Part shown: piece by piece, positions 60,101-64,000 of the stretch
Layout: every line of letters starts with the position of its first letter
Position numbering within the stretch: position 1 is the first letter of the stretch
Assembly: GCA_001724265.1 (NCBI GenBank)
Contig: MEDY01000099.1
Span: forward strand, 1 to 64,000
Source of the DNA: Rhizaria sp. SCN 62-66
Lineage: Eukaryota; Rhizaria, unplaced
Length of the DNA stretch: 64,000 nt
Direction of reading: 5' to 3'
Program-made: the position numbers and the translations under genes
The notes under the pieces: model-generated
What the model was told of the DNA's origin: nothing
The model's input: only the letters and a program-made list of their open reading frames with translations
Databases searched by the model: none

Positions 60101-63100
60101 GCTCGAACCTTGCATCAGCTGTTGAGGCTGCTCGTGAGGCCCAGGACGTGCAAGTCAACGTGCACCAAGCTTCCGAGCTTGCTGCTGCGCTTGCTGCTGC
60201 TAATGCCTACGCCAATGCGAAGCGTTCGAGCACGGTTGTTGCCCGCTCGCGATATTTAGGAGGCAGTGACCGGGGCGCCACTGCACGTGATGCGGCGACG
60301 GCTGCGAACAACGCTGCTGCTGCCGCTGCTGCTGCAGCTGTCGCAGCTGCGGAGGCGAGTGGCATGGCTGAGCAACAGTCGTACGCCGCACAGGCGCTTG
60401 AGCGGCTGTGCGCTGTGACCATTCCTCCACGTCACTCGCTCGCCGTTGATGTTGAGTTTCGCCCGCGATCTCACGCTTCAGTTGACGCTACTGTCTTCAT
60501 CACACTCTCTGAGGCACCGCCGAGCGCTGAGCCTGTGCGTGTTGCTGCTACTAACAAGGCCCTTGCACTTCGCATGTCGCCCGCTGCGGCTTCTCTGCAG
60601 GGCGGCGCATTCTCTTCTGTCACAGCAGCCGCTGTGCAGGCGCGTATGGCGCCTGTTACGGTTGTGCCTGCGCGCGCAGTTGATGCATACGCGCAGCGCT
60701 ATCTCAATCTTCTTCAGGCGCGCGAGTCCGTCACCCGCGATCTCAGCGCCGTTGCGCACCCGTCCGTGCGGCTTCTGCGCCAGCGCAGGCTTGTTGAGCG
60801 TCGGCTTGAGGAGGATTATGGCGTTGAGCCAGCTGCTCGTGGAGCCGCTTGCTCTGATGCAATTTCCAGTGACGCGGGTGGCGACGGAGTCTTTGCAGAA
60901 GCTGGCGCATCTTTGATGGGTGCCAATGAAGCTCCTGCTGGTGCTCAAACGCTGCTGCAGACAATGCTTGCAGCTGGCCTCCGTGCGGGCTCTGCTGCAT
61001 CACTTGCTGCAGCGCTGCGTATCTCCGGTAGCTGCCAGCGTTCAGTGCACTGCGCGCCCACCTCTCTTAACTTTGGTGCTGTAGCACTCGGATTGTCTCT
61101 CACTGCGCCTGCACCGTCTCGTGCCGCACTGGTTCACTCCTTTACTCAGGCAGTCAACAACAATAGTATTGCTGCGCGCTCTGGCAGCATGTCTGACTCT
61201 GCTGCTGGGTCTGCGTTTGCACTGACATCGGAGCAGCTCACTATTATTGAGGGCGAACTTGCTCCTCCTACTGGTGGTTTTATTATCACAGCTGGCGGAG
61301 TTTCTCCCGCTACAGTCTCTACATCTCGTCCATCAACCGGCACTTCCGCATTAAGCAGCGCCACTGGCGCGAGTGCGCGCGTTAAGCAGACGCTAACGGA
61401 CGTGATGACATTCTCTGTGCAGAACTCATCTCTACAGCCTCAGGACATTCTCCTTGAGGCGGTGTCTCCGTCGTGCTTCACAGTCCTGTCCAAGCGCGTG
61501 CTGTGGGTTCTGCAGCCCGGAGAGGTGGTTCACATCCCGGTGCTCTTTACTCCGACCGTCACCACGGTCACTGCGCACGTTGGCACGCTTAACATTCCGG
61601 TTGCCGGCTCCGGAGCTGGTAAGCCTGGACGCCGTGGCTCTGCATTACTCTCGCACACACGCGTGCTGACTTCGTCACCGCCTTTGACAACCTCCAGTAT
61701 CTCCTCTTCAGGCAACTCTGCTGCACCCGCAGCGACTGCAATGAGTGTGCAGCGTCAGGCGTTGCTTGTAGAGCCTACTCTAGGATCATTGCAGCTTAAG
61801 CACAAGTTTGGCACGACTTCCATTGCTCTTCGTGGTCTGGGAGCTTTTACACGTTTCGTTCTAGCTGGTGCGGATGCTATTGATGATGCTGAGCGTGCCG
61901 TGCTTGACACAGCGCTCCGTGCTGCCGCCACGTCCGTCACCGCTAATGCCTGGAATGACGCACCCGCGCCAGCGCAGACGACTTCTGCCTCGGCAGGTTA
62001 CCTGACATCGCTAAGCGGTGTTTTCACTGGTGTCCCTGGTGGCGTTGGCTCCACAGCTAATACTACGGCTGGATCTGTTGCTCTGCCTTCTGCAGCGTTG
62101 TCTTCCGGACTTGAGCGTCTGCGCCAGTCAATCAACGCGAGCAACTCTACAGCACTTGTCGCTCCCAGCGGTACGGTGTCGCTTCCGGCTGCGCAGGACT
62201 CGTCGCTAGCTGCGAGGTTGGTGCGCGATGTGCCGCAGGGCGTGCAGCGGGCTTACCGCGCTGTGTTCCCTGCAGTGGCTGTTGGAGACCGCGTGACGCA
62301 CACAATCTACGCTGTTAATACGGGCAAGCTTCCTGGCGAGGTCACTGTTGCTTGTGTGGACGCACCCTTTGCGCTCCTTGACATAGCAACAGGCGAGCCT
62401 TGCAGTGTTGTCACTACTGTCGTACCGGGTGACTCTTCGCTCGCGCTCACGGTTGCTTGCCACCCGCTGCGTGGAGACCAACAGGTCTTCCGTGGCCGGG
62501 TGCAGCTCGCTTGGCGCGCGACGCCTACTGCGGCACCCGTCCTTGAGACAGTATATGTCACTGCAGCGGCGGGGCAGCCGCGTCTGGCATGTGACGCTAC
62601 CCACGTTAACTACGGACTTGTGGTGCTACGCAAAACTGCAACGCGCGACGTGACTCTTCGCAACACGGGCGATGTCCCTCTTCGCTGGACCGCTCACGCG
62701 TTGCCGCAGCCGGGCTTCGCCGACGCTCCGCCCGCGCCCCGTGCGGCTATTGCGGCCGACGATGACGAACAGGACGGTGAGCAAGATGACCGGTCGTGGT
62801 TTGCTGTCGCGCCCGCAGGCGGCGTGATTTCGCCTCACTCTTCGTCCACGCTTCAGGTGTCGTTTGGTGCACGCAGTCTTGACGCGCTGCATAGCGCGAT
62901 TGAGATCGGTGGCGATGGTGGTGCGCTGCAGCTTGTCTGCAGCGGCCGCGTGATTGTGCCGCAGTTGATGGTGCCTACCCACCTTGACCGTGATTTTGGT
63001 ACTGCAACCGTGAATCAGACGCAGGAGGTGTTCTTTGAGGTTCACAATGCGGGAACTTCAACGCTATCACTTATCTCACGTATCGACAGTGTTACCACTG

Positions 63101-64000
63101 AAACCCCTACTGATGCCGCCGACGAAAGCTTTGTTCAGTTGATGCTGCGTGGCCGCGACGGTAGCGTACGCCCCGCTCACGCTGCACCCCGTGCTCCTCT
63201 CACAATGACTCCCGCGCTGACTTCTGCTGCTGACTCTTCTGCCGCGCTGCCTGACACAACATGCGAGGCTATGGAGCGCGTTTTCGCAGCCGAGGGTGAC
63301 GCAGCAACGCAGCCTCACGTGCATCAGCAAGGGCCTTTCCAGGTTGAGCCTGCATTTGCAGAGATTCCGCCGCACTCGACGCTGCGTATTGCTGTGCGCG
63401 CGACGCCTTCACGCCTCGGTGCTCGTTCTCGTGGTCGCCTGCTTATGTGCCCCGTTTACCCGCAGTTCTCCTCCGAGCACAACCGTGACGTTTTTCGTGT
63501 TGTTGACGTGCACGCAGGCGCGCTTACCTGCCTTGGCGGTGGTCCCTCGATGCATCTGGTTGTGACAATTGACGAGGCCCGTGTGCGTGCGTGGGCTGCA
63601 GACGTGGGTGTTGATCCCATTTCCGCGTTCCCTCGCGAGGCTGGCGTTGTTCCGGTTGGTGTTGTTCGTGCAGGCACTCGTGCATCTTTGCCCGATGTTC
63701 GCCTTGTCAACAGCGGTAACATGCCCGGCCACGTTCTGCTGCGTCCTACTAACAGTCAGCGCAGTGACTTGGATCAGGCACGCTCGCTAAATGCGCGTGT
63801 TGGCAGGACTGCCGGTGGTGCAGCCAAACAGCTCCCTGCTGCTGCTGTGCGCGGGGATGAGGAAGTGTTCTCGCTGACACCGCTGCAGGTCAAGTTATCG
63901 CCGGGCCAATCCGCGCAAGTCAGTCTTTCGTGCCAGAGCGCTGCCGTTGGGTTTGTTCAACGGTCATTCGACGCTTTTTGTCCCGAGGTTAACGGCATGC
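36178..64000 (+). CDS. Giant protein, at least 9,274 residues, with C-terminal HYDIN/ASH-like repeats; 3' end outside window
   Basis: From ATG 36178 one frame stays open for 27,823 bases to the window edge with no stop and no required intron. An upstream in-frame TAA at 35977 bounds the start, and 36178 is the first ATG. Residues 1 to about 5,000 are Ala-rich, mostly helical-looking, and unlike any family I know. An acidic tract lies near residue 4585 (49927). Charged helices occur near 5662-5730 and 6880-6930. From about residue 6400 onward, repeated beta-sandwich patterns appear, such as FGSVPVNTIVTMRVYIANTG (59773), LNYGLVV with TLRNTGDVPLRW (62611), and DFGTATVNQTQEVFFEVHNAG. This is the ASH/MSP-type signature of HYDIN and related axonemal proteins. 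A role in the ciliary central apparatus is inferred from the repeats only. Third-position GC falls steeply along the gene. Confidence 0.85.
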   Translation, partial: MDSNSSSRPGTRPSIDHAFSAFPSSSAGIALDDLIAPSTPGLVSASVPSFLPPDMQLASAPRPPSTQGPAQSSHVSAAGSRTVSRLASASSFSSASAAATAAAPAASPVAGAASLPVLLPAPSLSPSLTPFGLAIIREAYLPPHVLSLCAARAAAGTPLDDRSRLLLALRYFTHPGRAAAAALGPDLALPPALPLDASADAAAEPVAETAAWNAPAWGSAYGKIGALARALAPAQLRTLMGPCPTSPAAAAAAASAEAARTGASPDAAVAGFPFVSALLASAIPPHAFLCLRDIVETALRLHEAREGALPPPLRAAAVRARATAAALAAARSAAHASAISSLHHSTTAAISMPVAASSEGAAMVLAAEAAGLTPDAVREMVAPRLFSIAAAPADAAEAAITAAAAAAAGALRGESWPEPVAALGSLLFAPPSASSSSAAAAAATALPATVANLRWTPDTELAAAFAAFLDAAMAHPEPLLRAAVLRALARWDVLTALGVLRCSKAHGAVVNTLLAVARGDEAAANRVAASHVLLHAVLAHYVVDFADAGDAATGKAAFVAGVLDQADAAAAADAAAVAAAAASHAASDAAFAPGPRPRRGSVSGSTGAMLMPSTSSSTSSTAVDPVAAASLSTLSTVLAQTFTTMCAGVRVRPSAVVWAAVAAGTELSQRRQEQLAAAARRRMNVGSTKLSLQHHVSAVAGAVVPHPMSPDANSRQLTNSSGAIGAAGAGNESGGAQQQHQQGKQRQRRGSTAAALVAPSLFEALPGLSDSEADTSVNASGEAVPLVSVLDLVQPGTGAGRGPAAQGSSEGISARLLADLPSFAHLTLTAGQTEADTADIATGAGVEADEDAAAHAATELSVAAALFTTAFVDAAPATVLTHRFIADTVLALATPAASAFATGDALDPAAAVLPLVAAVPARSEALRGLTGSGSLHSKPVFTLIAAFCAIALARPQLAHTQASLLRLWAFTLCETGSLPSASSSTASAAAASVLRASSTVTTAHARVFAAFRAAPALRRHPGAQDACSAVLSRWQDQLELRRRLLMRSRAARASLLKQALMSPDAATAAAAAAAVAGLDSGSGDSAATAALLASLAAGSDHTGAGGGLDEDDLRELELEVEAHAALTLRGQVNALRRVTALPGRYAVLSASAAADAEGAERQRVSGGGEADEAAGAASLVGTRALTLALPARLDPASSAPAPGVSALVAAAAGSGVVLHILPPAMEGVPAGAVTVPPAFRIGSSGATASAAAADDDETTVLSRRLFVPEGYTPLLTASTAAVPNSALAPPAAATADGMASASTTLLLPRLPPFTSARPIEAAVAQFRAQAKLLYEANRHKYSHSLRRMGRACGFFRVPFGFRPGPLTRLPSQPQRAHSAFIDDLYGHYIALAKARGQVFRAARALSGTSDAAAVAAVAAAVARLSLSSLPLLAPHLAAMPAFARRALATAAASARALALIPAFTGPAPTRSARATARGSGVAALPLLPLADSGSDATATALVPANAPLALAALSVGAVTAGSSRREQRQYAQLLMEVRAEAEQLHEQRVALLPRLEATAASLRQVRGSLAALEASVAHVFTAAGVGEEAIIHAATAGNGAAVAAVTADVDSGDEDDEPAAASLSGEADDDSAFAAYFDAPAQAAPAAAALTDESVTGTASRPDTARSAASGTATSLTASSRPTTAARTLLAAPSSNASSAAGAGPGARVPRGANPFGVPARFSAARAGELSALTLRELLRCTDLLCEVYGPSELAPVAAAFWLGPMHTVLHAALSVLNGTLALVPAGAVKARVAAAPNSSATALAVRSGASVPTAGATASSTGKKYIGSATAALASTIGPHSAALVPRRARRTLAAVLRAASGTAAALAAPTTATAPVASSFSAAAFVAAASGEDIFTAAAGAADAMLMHLQASLAAHVATTAPAPAPDSAAATVSVAPREGFYGAPYSRLTFLLSLARRLLSASAPPTLFPRTPASRRLPALSDSFSAASLCDTLAALAREAHQPVAAAAVDRFRLALAGTLGPVAAPLQLLADLRATLAGTLTEAAATLQVTTVVDSTAVASQDASGVAAGGAARSWRRRHEEVLERVLEVANTVKTTRTVNALTASMWGHVCDLLSRRLPPTLAITTGAKDVLTTLSAPQSVAKDALAALNEFAEVLRASSASLGELHAEQRAWTAAADDVARLLQGIEDCIMLHSGVAPGYNVVVSADGSELSARGRAISPTYPVSTLLVLAEARALAAAHAARLPAPALAAVEVAVGGALDLRFDRATGDGVATAAGEPALDEEALETALGEAIAALAYAKQSHSLRATGGSSAAAAAAAAAAASTTAAAATSGGRFSESLHRQLVSLVTELRRRINNAGRLHRCAVRGLASIMGAGTSTGSNNAVALERLVEAFLRCESPRQQAEHLLALATGTGYVAPAHHHAFLSAAAEHATTLLRLHPLPVAMPSLARLALLAPAAALARGAAGVPAPLPAPALAPAVLSYAAGSPSWLRPVAATAEPTAATLAAIAALAPCAPAAAPAAVAALVTALQPLLRLDPASTASHALATAADEHLPAAAGADSEAAWAAGRRAWTQTVRRARLVGAEMLRVLAVSESVYTRVETADLLAEFTLRPSERFPLAGGLVKSGPGAARPQLTVLVPSSSQIETVGALGLPDDALATATEGTEENDDGAVDTAIAAASAAAAAAGAVDVPLAPLRALYTVHGHRGLVSIPAGVIAPGYTSPEAVSALAALRSVLLGSPVLDDAATRYALAASSSASSAAAATALSARVAAAAQNLDWRALLSALGDAIALASDGYDRERGRWREQWVQLHLALGSDIDDLIVLLNDRPAATLAPADSSSPAPARSPAPGREALMLRPAPAASPASSRAVTTAPRAGTASGVSVRDEFNQAAAAAAVDPEAVAAAARAQEALALAQTVRAPCTALWASSAAGTTLANVLTVTPAAMPGACAGAGSLVRVNGLAAGENRLLHRVVRYINALPALHPAFATAVAGVVDALSRLQALSAPVPFASTRTLGAPVAVPNVPTLVSALATALSAVKTSMADSVGFVDAVQLPTAADWTANHRALRATLTRVSAVLEAVSDNAAAAALATVADATTDGAKMLPELPLSYTPLSLFATLERDFATVPAAEPLLSAARSALGAGDAGVAKDAVHAFLVAVERTEADEAAVAVCVATETKSHAAAASVASAASTAESRKGATTAWGASALLALVPVNWLRVLERVASIAGGLLVRMAHDNAAVRAALSDDVPATTLLFPVLSALDKLAHLTDDAATSDTGLVLDLPPSDGPALLTQLRNDLAVATATAPLPPALHLPLRTLAAAYESWDSRAVLAALVDVLRSVASAATSPVVLTPALLAITQTWPRAAAGVSSSDAGMSVPSGPFGLPMLRLSAPAAGTRASSNAVSATSATNHFHQSHTVSFATAQLQAHIALAEAAAATHSRTTKGKKSRAAHLAAASPGPVCALPLPATRFPMLELLLLARCTPTFAFAPAPAAAASPAALARALGAAPSMTWSNLHMSARRLCAILSASITARTCPAPAPALLVSTDPANDLPFTGHAHRGAFLAALRADGTLAIPTVSLTHALAHRPLRRAAASSDAAALVRAALLLLRSAGLPDSILARAETLAAALTVATSAGAASGVMLAPASARAAVLPPASLGAVPPLVSALLEELQESLVTYRVVAAPKTGPTAGVASTIMVALPEPAAAAAAARARARSVVAQVKFAGAEAAAAAAVLALMLHLSRTKLALCAADETAFSQASAFIHTSDSVSGASSGERPSMSRDSSLVTPNADLAALGGVKSSRLDAIVTTQLLTLPSDVSETANAARALSSVGAASLALRLVSAASPASLVDMIASFAANISLPETKTALHHMVRAVGALFNVGAATSAIVAPAALSASTAAEGSVESAESAASALVLQLGVQQSQASYRMWTAGIVATHHALHKDLVELIAAVREEITLGGGITAAVSHRARALVTALYPTAGRELWPHFFGERQPKQHQQMISARLSAGPARSQRSSTDDNDAAALRELLPAQGAGSESGYPALLCHQLVVPVDALCASLHAGDAKTARSQLAAIGDAVNTSAGRCKYLPWNVYAAHITAAHKCALALLAQLRAFTTANVSGEFTALPSLTGTTAVLSRLTINAATANDLSVVLTGTMQAFQSLAPALQPAATTGMLVSPLDAAAASDTTRAVKLASAEWQNAVDAAMRATIALSLSEADSLIEQDDLGMTSSNSVMADFLSDPVDSDVVALVPAATVAASPIARYPNMAEMSPAPASTSCAAVLKPFNVPSTLRTAGDWISESAVRDAADAFSAIAVAAASAGTFADQALAASASVYPELALATADVTAGAHTSYAALAALSDTCLTAASLLARAQQIVSAYTLPNEASLADAIQAPARTVAAPPLHPSVLLFAAVRAALTSRVCRAPTGGNASSRSDEGVTLGDDDESENSNEIDLLSRPYTALTQIAVDLGTNAFEPIAVSLTGAISISLTSSGDDGADVAAASAASRDSVVFAPLLNPALEAPLTQLQTLANNRLVRHMLANFAINTPAARRAAAALDDIFDDDVREEDDDDDDDDDDEKDDHDNVENSDDARGSGSFSSGVVSAASSRPSSVHSRPRTGTRGSTRGGTNDSGDWKFELTSLWGMLENALTSVNALYTRLEQARHGAHGHHPLTFALQSAPAAPGAGALSDAAAVQAESQLSAVVRQATALEARARLVSSVAEEEQVLALVRRLTAALDRGIAQEDAKIMKCKEGFEALFARKRVAADALWMRRKMAEAAEPSPSSTPIASDNAPRPAALHRAAKSISTPATGTRTSQGKPGTASGRNSTATGPRRAGSSHASQRAGIVTGASATESFLPAQRRIAASTAMTVAGGKKRQPTADDDDGDYEDDDEGDLYNEVLRDIYSDDDEGAAGGAVGSRRALSASRQRRGAASSDAPVSIDPSTLLSSVQTRAVTAADIAASLLQTADRSGLVTAKGLPAIFGASPAAEDPAMAAGGITASNAIAAATAAAGANAAEVARGIDEAAEHARAYVLAVQALGPFDFALGTRVRIDVPQPTFAVAPNAPAPLVFAELTVTGMRKSSSFNPLPTFAAPAPEPAPTGPQGAKPRRPAPTAPLGTIPSEPVSAKEAAVVRACGLKRGQVLTLRVSNKPVLAPAVLTLRARSTAKTGVDTDPELQAEENGSVWDVELTVGDVYGEEAYVHRHSVGVETSGLFRKLWTKHAAPFLGPEAAAHLPQVLTKPGGADPGSGSEEEDVRFSELTDAQRALRAEIRRRVRDITGAMRIPVAVNLYHNVATGRARVAAAASTAATTPGADEALASAMALSGGFESIPENDPEAAALQRPILPPSLPFYYPAANYPRLFAPSAAAAAAAVTLSAASRAPTSTPVPASAMPRWELPFPLSLAAAHAAAALGSHEAGAALLGGMSVNALAGLEPAVHPLPLGYTQSGLPFYSALPALRGAAARYLAGSSAAAAGAAPGTRGGYPAGAGGHSDSAASALALLLTPAALNPHALTPERFAAALNRVAGYTYSGAPFFPKPGFAAPAPDGYTYYGLPYYFPRTLLRYAELEAAADARLAAHMSDNAEAHDARFMRPLSASARRRNRNAAAAAALTSGGFYYQGGAGSGSDGDGGNGSASGDLSTDEEDRAKIDALRAEARRLIAREEAREGARREKKIAKWRAGKEAERAAAAEARRMRRASLGAAATAGESSDSDSTAMIVFREEDEAELDAVELSASEESDHFDAKAYGEDQNEDGVSTSGAAGSRFARLAKQLNSMADSSRALEREAAQRKDAKRAERRRTRAQKAKDWFTERGLMIEPESEDEAVAGRNIAAVALVSGRGGTDRGFVFGYDEAHLSSPAGTAASRKAPGLPSASSTYASTDGKGSIVRSRGASGTATAHTADLDEVDGYDVDTATTVDADGHVVPSQRKPSRRDRPLLRPGSGSGSRKHVGAGAEGDYGSDTDASSSDAGLSSPSGASSRAGSTRRSRIDRVSALSVAPSASRRRIPGDDVFAAIRNDPAEYDDDAKVRLRDADVMGAINKTALNTLERSRARVHARRASLALAAAAEREALADGMSPAVAAAAGAAASAAARQSGSGGAGRDSDSDGTGSEDLDSFPAVPLYAEDAAAGSEVTPAEAYTSAVRALRHIARFSATSLPMSLSFARSSFAYWAPAGSYAHAAVAAAVTAAAVRAPRGSGKPVVRILTLYVSDLYVERLTRMRDKHLSVQVATMPAGVFTIAPDDATGPDGALLQSRMRVGHSRQPSSSSPTDSATDGADVIASTYAASGFGQLRKLASAVINPAANRHGLLSPSTAAPSALEEPFGRSVATIDLARPVRAFIAASKLTGTPLAASPAPATPSSAEGTMVLATSTGFTNMAAPEGQQKEGIAVRIPVVFNPSQADASACTVGKLVVRTPWGMLLCESDLFGYTGPFIHVLQPAELKRAMHEAHSATASDDSPTVGSAGAARGFGFGSDSTLCCSLGESTATSVGVKNVTDFTIRVVINVSLTAKVSLEQPDPSPTSPSNAGAAARAQMRVDLGSPEVAHTFSTTVREICIGPGEIVPIDVLFAPTERCSYTAQLYFAVTAVRTQRRRRVVPASSAMSANASLADNAATEADEANVVAGANPTFVVVDSARAAARLRMAPSSRTSLTRGGLMGDIVDDSIDINVQLQSETISLTGIGGEPLLFTIDGPDSALSASSNDPATAAAAAAAQRASAAADSAAAARDCLLLGDSVMSAGGDDDDLARFVAAAGEDAVSDVSDKEFIGALAGLADAPAVDAAGRPVFDERGAVMTNRDVRLAAKRLERGRGRTGGRPGDDDDEPETAEARASALNNLRAANPLLTQDALLELHYQRQKAARERRREQEEAERKVAAVERFKREQQQEYLLRQRHSRLFGTGAASGANALRESYFARFTKADATQHTAETATTTKAVSGAATRARPRRIRRQYVDFGVVPRVPSVVAPLPHGVSNREVRTISSQNLLPHAVVVVVRCPENSVFSCEQRFLEVPPMATARIQVTLTVRATHAGSGSTPSGLHTGELDVFWEDGSHTVFHLQAYVGHPLFFDLAPRAFFPPVTPGDERFLSTVAYNASPYTLRWQVRAFKPDDRAGVTPADEGADVPIALLPLDPAASPSRAEEVPAVTDYFTPTAAALGDDSGSDVARDFPWPVIVTPPYGYACLTFSFTPQRPGAVVAPLRVQLISPSFLACAAHPRYEVSLTGLCVPAPAPDAAWQPVTEGAEDRLSDMLALQQWLSAPSSAQMLLSCVGPAPAGALAFEPPAPGSRFRIVPSGTIFLSNARPVRQHDEDAEVKQEDNDSGVAGDEKAIAAVLASAADTASLDLTPRQPVLVAAAQRTLTDEEEFYMLHSPELYLDFARGQLELTPRAALLADRRSAHTIARAGSRVFESLAPIDATRAFDPTALSLAPLSLRSVPVAHAAAGTAPEQCVVSQHAVTFAPYATTASGASADASNALVALSGRPQSAGTRARGHALADAADPSVAGVLHQGFVAAVSARDGFLSAVPVTGQSAGALVVVPATSIAFGKFRVDGCKSDYIVFRSHYLVSVVVTLRWRHSPDQNPFSLSDRTFRLEPKDAYVVQVRFEPTSQGACRETLQIVVTEPIAFSTNEMLTSPRARAEASTPSRGSLPPARVLMTRELIVTGTGYHSRFDGLPTRLCVGSTPLGTMAVTHFTLRNVGYVADSVIIYCPPPFLASETEFTLPPKASKTVILFYMPQRAEILARTVCVVAGAHLHRFTISAAAGILSVAALTHASLIARRSSTSAVYSSVSAGTGAPLDALTQRLRNSNVHNDTDAASTIGALTAPVVASCELAFGSVPVNTIVTMRVYIANTGSLPLRVTRVTTQAMNRPTVTHRGSLPSGRTAQSSNSTSDFAFVPRRLISSDLSAPASQLAAADAAALGGVRGSESDAGVRYTRDLWGWLRSNLASAVEAAREAQDVQVNVHQASELAAALAAANAYANAKRSSTVVARSRYLGGSDRGATARDAATAANNAAAAAAAAAVAAAEASGMAEQQSYAAQALERLCAVTIPPRHSLAVDVEFRPRSHASVDATVFITLSEAPPSAEPVRVAATNKALALRMSPAAASLQGGAFSSVTAAAVQARMAPVTVVPARAVDAYAQRYLNLLQARESVTRDLSAVAHPSVRLLRQRRLVERRLEEDYGVEPAARGAACSDAISSDAGGDGVFAEAGASLMGANEAPAGAQTLLQTMLAAGLRAGSAASLAAALRISGSCQRSVHCAPTSLNFGAVALGLSLTAPAPSRAALVHSFTQAVNNNSIAARSGSMSDSAAGSAFALTSEQLTIIEGELAPPTGGFIITAGGVSPATVSTSRPSTGTSALSSATGASARVKQTLTDVMTFSVQNSSLQPQDILLEAVSPSCFTVLSKRVLWVLQPGEVVHIPVLFTPTVTTVTAHVGTLNIPVAGSGAGKPGRRGSALLSHTRVLTSSPPLTTSSISSSGNSAAPAATAMSVQRQALLVEPTLGSLQLKHKFGTTSIALRGLGAFTRFVLAGADAIDDAERAVLDTALRAAATSVTANAWNDAPAPAQTTSASAGYLTSLSGVFTGVPGGVGSTANTTAGSVALPSAALSSGLERLRQSINASNSTALVAPSGTVSLPAAQDSSLAARLVRDVPQGVQRAYRAVFPAVAVGDRVTHTIYAVNTGKLPGEVTVACVDAPFALLDIATGEPCSVVTTVVPGDSSLALTVACHPLRGDQQVFRGRVQLAWRATPTAAPVLETVYVTAAAGQPRLACDATHVNYGLVVLRKTATRDVTLRNTGDVPLRWTAHALPQPGFADAPPAPRAAIAADDDEQDGEQDDRSWFAVAPAGGVISPHSSSTLQVSFGARSLDALHSAIEIGGDGGALQLVCSGRVIVPQLMVPTHLDRDFGTATVNQTQEVFFEVHNAGTSTLSLISRIDSVTTETPTDAADESFVQLMLRGRDGSVRPAHAAPRAPLTMTPALTSAADSSAALPDTTCEAMERVFAAEGDAATQPHVHQQGPFQVEPAFAEIPPHSTLRIAVRATPSRLGARSRGRLLMCPVYPQFSSEHNRDVFRVVDVHAGALTCLGGGPSMHLVVTIDEARVRAWAADVGVDPISAFPREAGVVPVGVVRAGTRASLPDVRLVNSGNMPGHVLLRPTNSQRSDLDQARSLNARVGRTAGGAAKQLPAAAVRGDEEVFSLTPLQVKLSPGQSAQVSLSCQSAAVGFVQRSFDAFCPEVNGM
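55400..64000 (+). other. Tandem ASH/MSP-like repeat region of the giant protein
   Basis: Recurrent motif: a short strand with (D/N)FG or YG, then about ten residues, then a strand ending in NxG, then a strand of alternating hydrophobics, often closed by V-F-x-P. Clear examples begin near 55429 (IPVVFNPSQ), 57118 (YVDFGVVP), 58885 (SIAFGKFRV), 59299 (GSTPLGTMAVTHFTLRNVG), 59758 (LAFGSVPV), 61060 (LNFGAVALG), 62611 (VNYGLVVL) and 62983 (RDFGTATV). At least eight units are visible and the series is still running at the window edge. Confidence 0.75.

Overview
This window is nuclear DNA from a unicellular eukaryote, probably one with cilia or flagella. The evidence is spliceosomal introns, a LAMMER kinase, DNA polymerase delta, a mitotic cyclin, an epsin, an ankyrin-DHHC palmitoyltransferase and a giant protein with HYDIN/ASH-like repeats. 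Coding DNA is very GC-rich, with third positions often saturated with G or C. Intergenic DNA and most introns are AT-rich, so gene edges can be read from base composition. Introns are few (five seen) and short (137-174 bases). I cannot place the species.

Layout: (1) 1-3839, minus, Ala/Gln-rich coiled-coil protein that runs off the left edge; (2) 4657-8934, plus, LAMMER (CLK) kinase; (3) 9367-12585, minus, ankyrin-DHHC S-acyltransferase; (4) 13426-15884, plus, A/B-type cyclin; (5) 16904-20588, minus, DNA polymerase delta catalytic subunit; (6) 21013-24066, plus, RS-rich protein; (7) 24707-32581, plus, 2,624-codon low-complexity protein; (8) 33359-35260, minus, epsin; (9) 36178-64000 and beyond, plus, one uninterrupted frame of at least 9,274 codons ending in tandem ASH-like repeats. 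Strands mostly alternate, giving four divergent promoter intervals (1/2, 3/4, 5/6, 8/9) and three convergent tail-to-tail intervals (2/3, 4/5, 7/8). I saw no tRNA, rRNA, snRNA, CRISPR array or transposase.

The most unusual observation is a single in-frame TAG in each of genes 6 and 7, at 22132 and 26732. On both sides of each TAG the same frame continues as matching GC-rich coding sequence, with no usable in-frame ATG close behind it. Every gene whose end is visible stops at TGA (six) or TAA (one), and the rest of the roughly 19,100 codons hold no stop. TAG reassignment, programmed readthrough or base error are the possibilities; an intron explanation looks poor. Other points: the giant ORF and its fall in GC at third positions, an RS insert inside the kinase catalytic domain, E2F-type sites upstream of the polymerase delta gene, and a non-standard GTACG splice donor in four of five introns.

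Functionally the genes fit cell-cycle and replication (cyclin, polymerase delta), splicing regulation (LAMMER kinase, and an RS protein that could be its substrate), membrane traffic (epsin, DHHC enzyme) and probably the axoneme (giant ASH protein). No operon-like or dedicated pathway cluster is evident.
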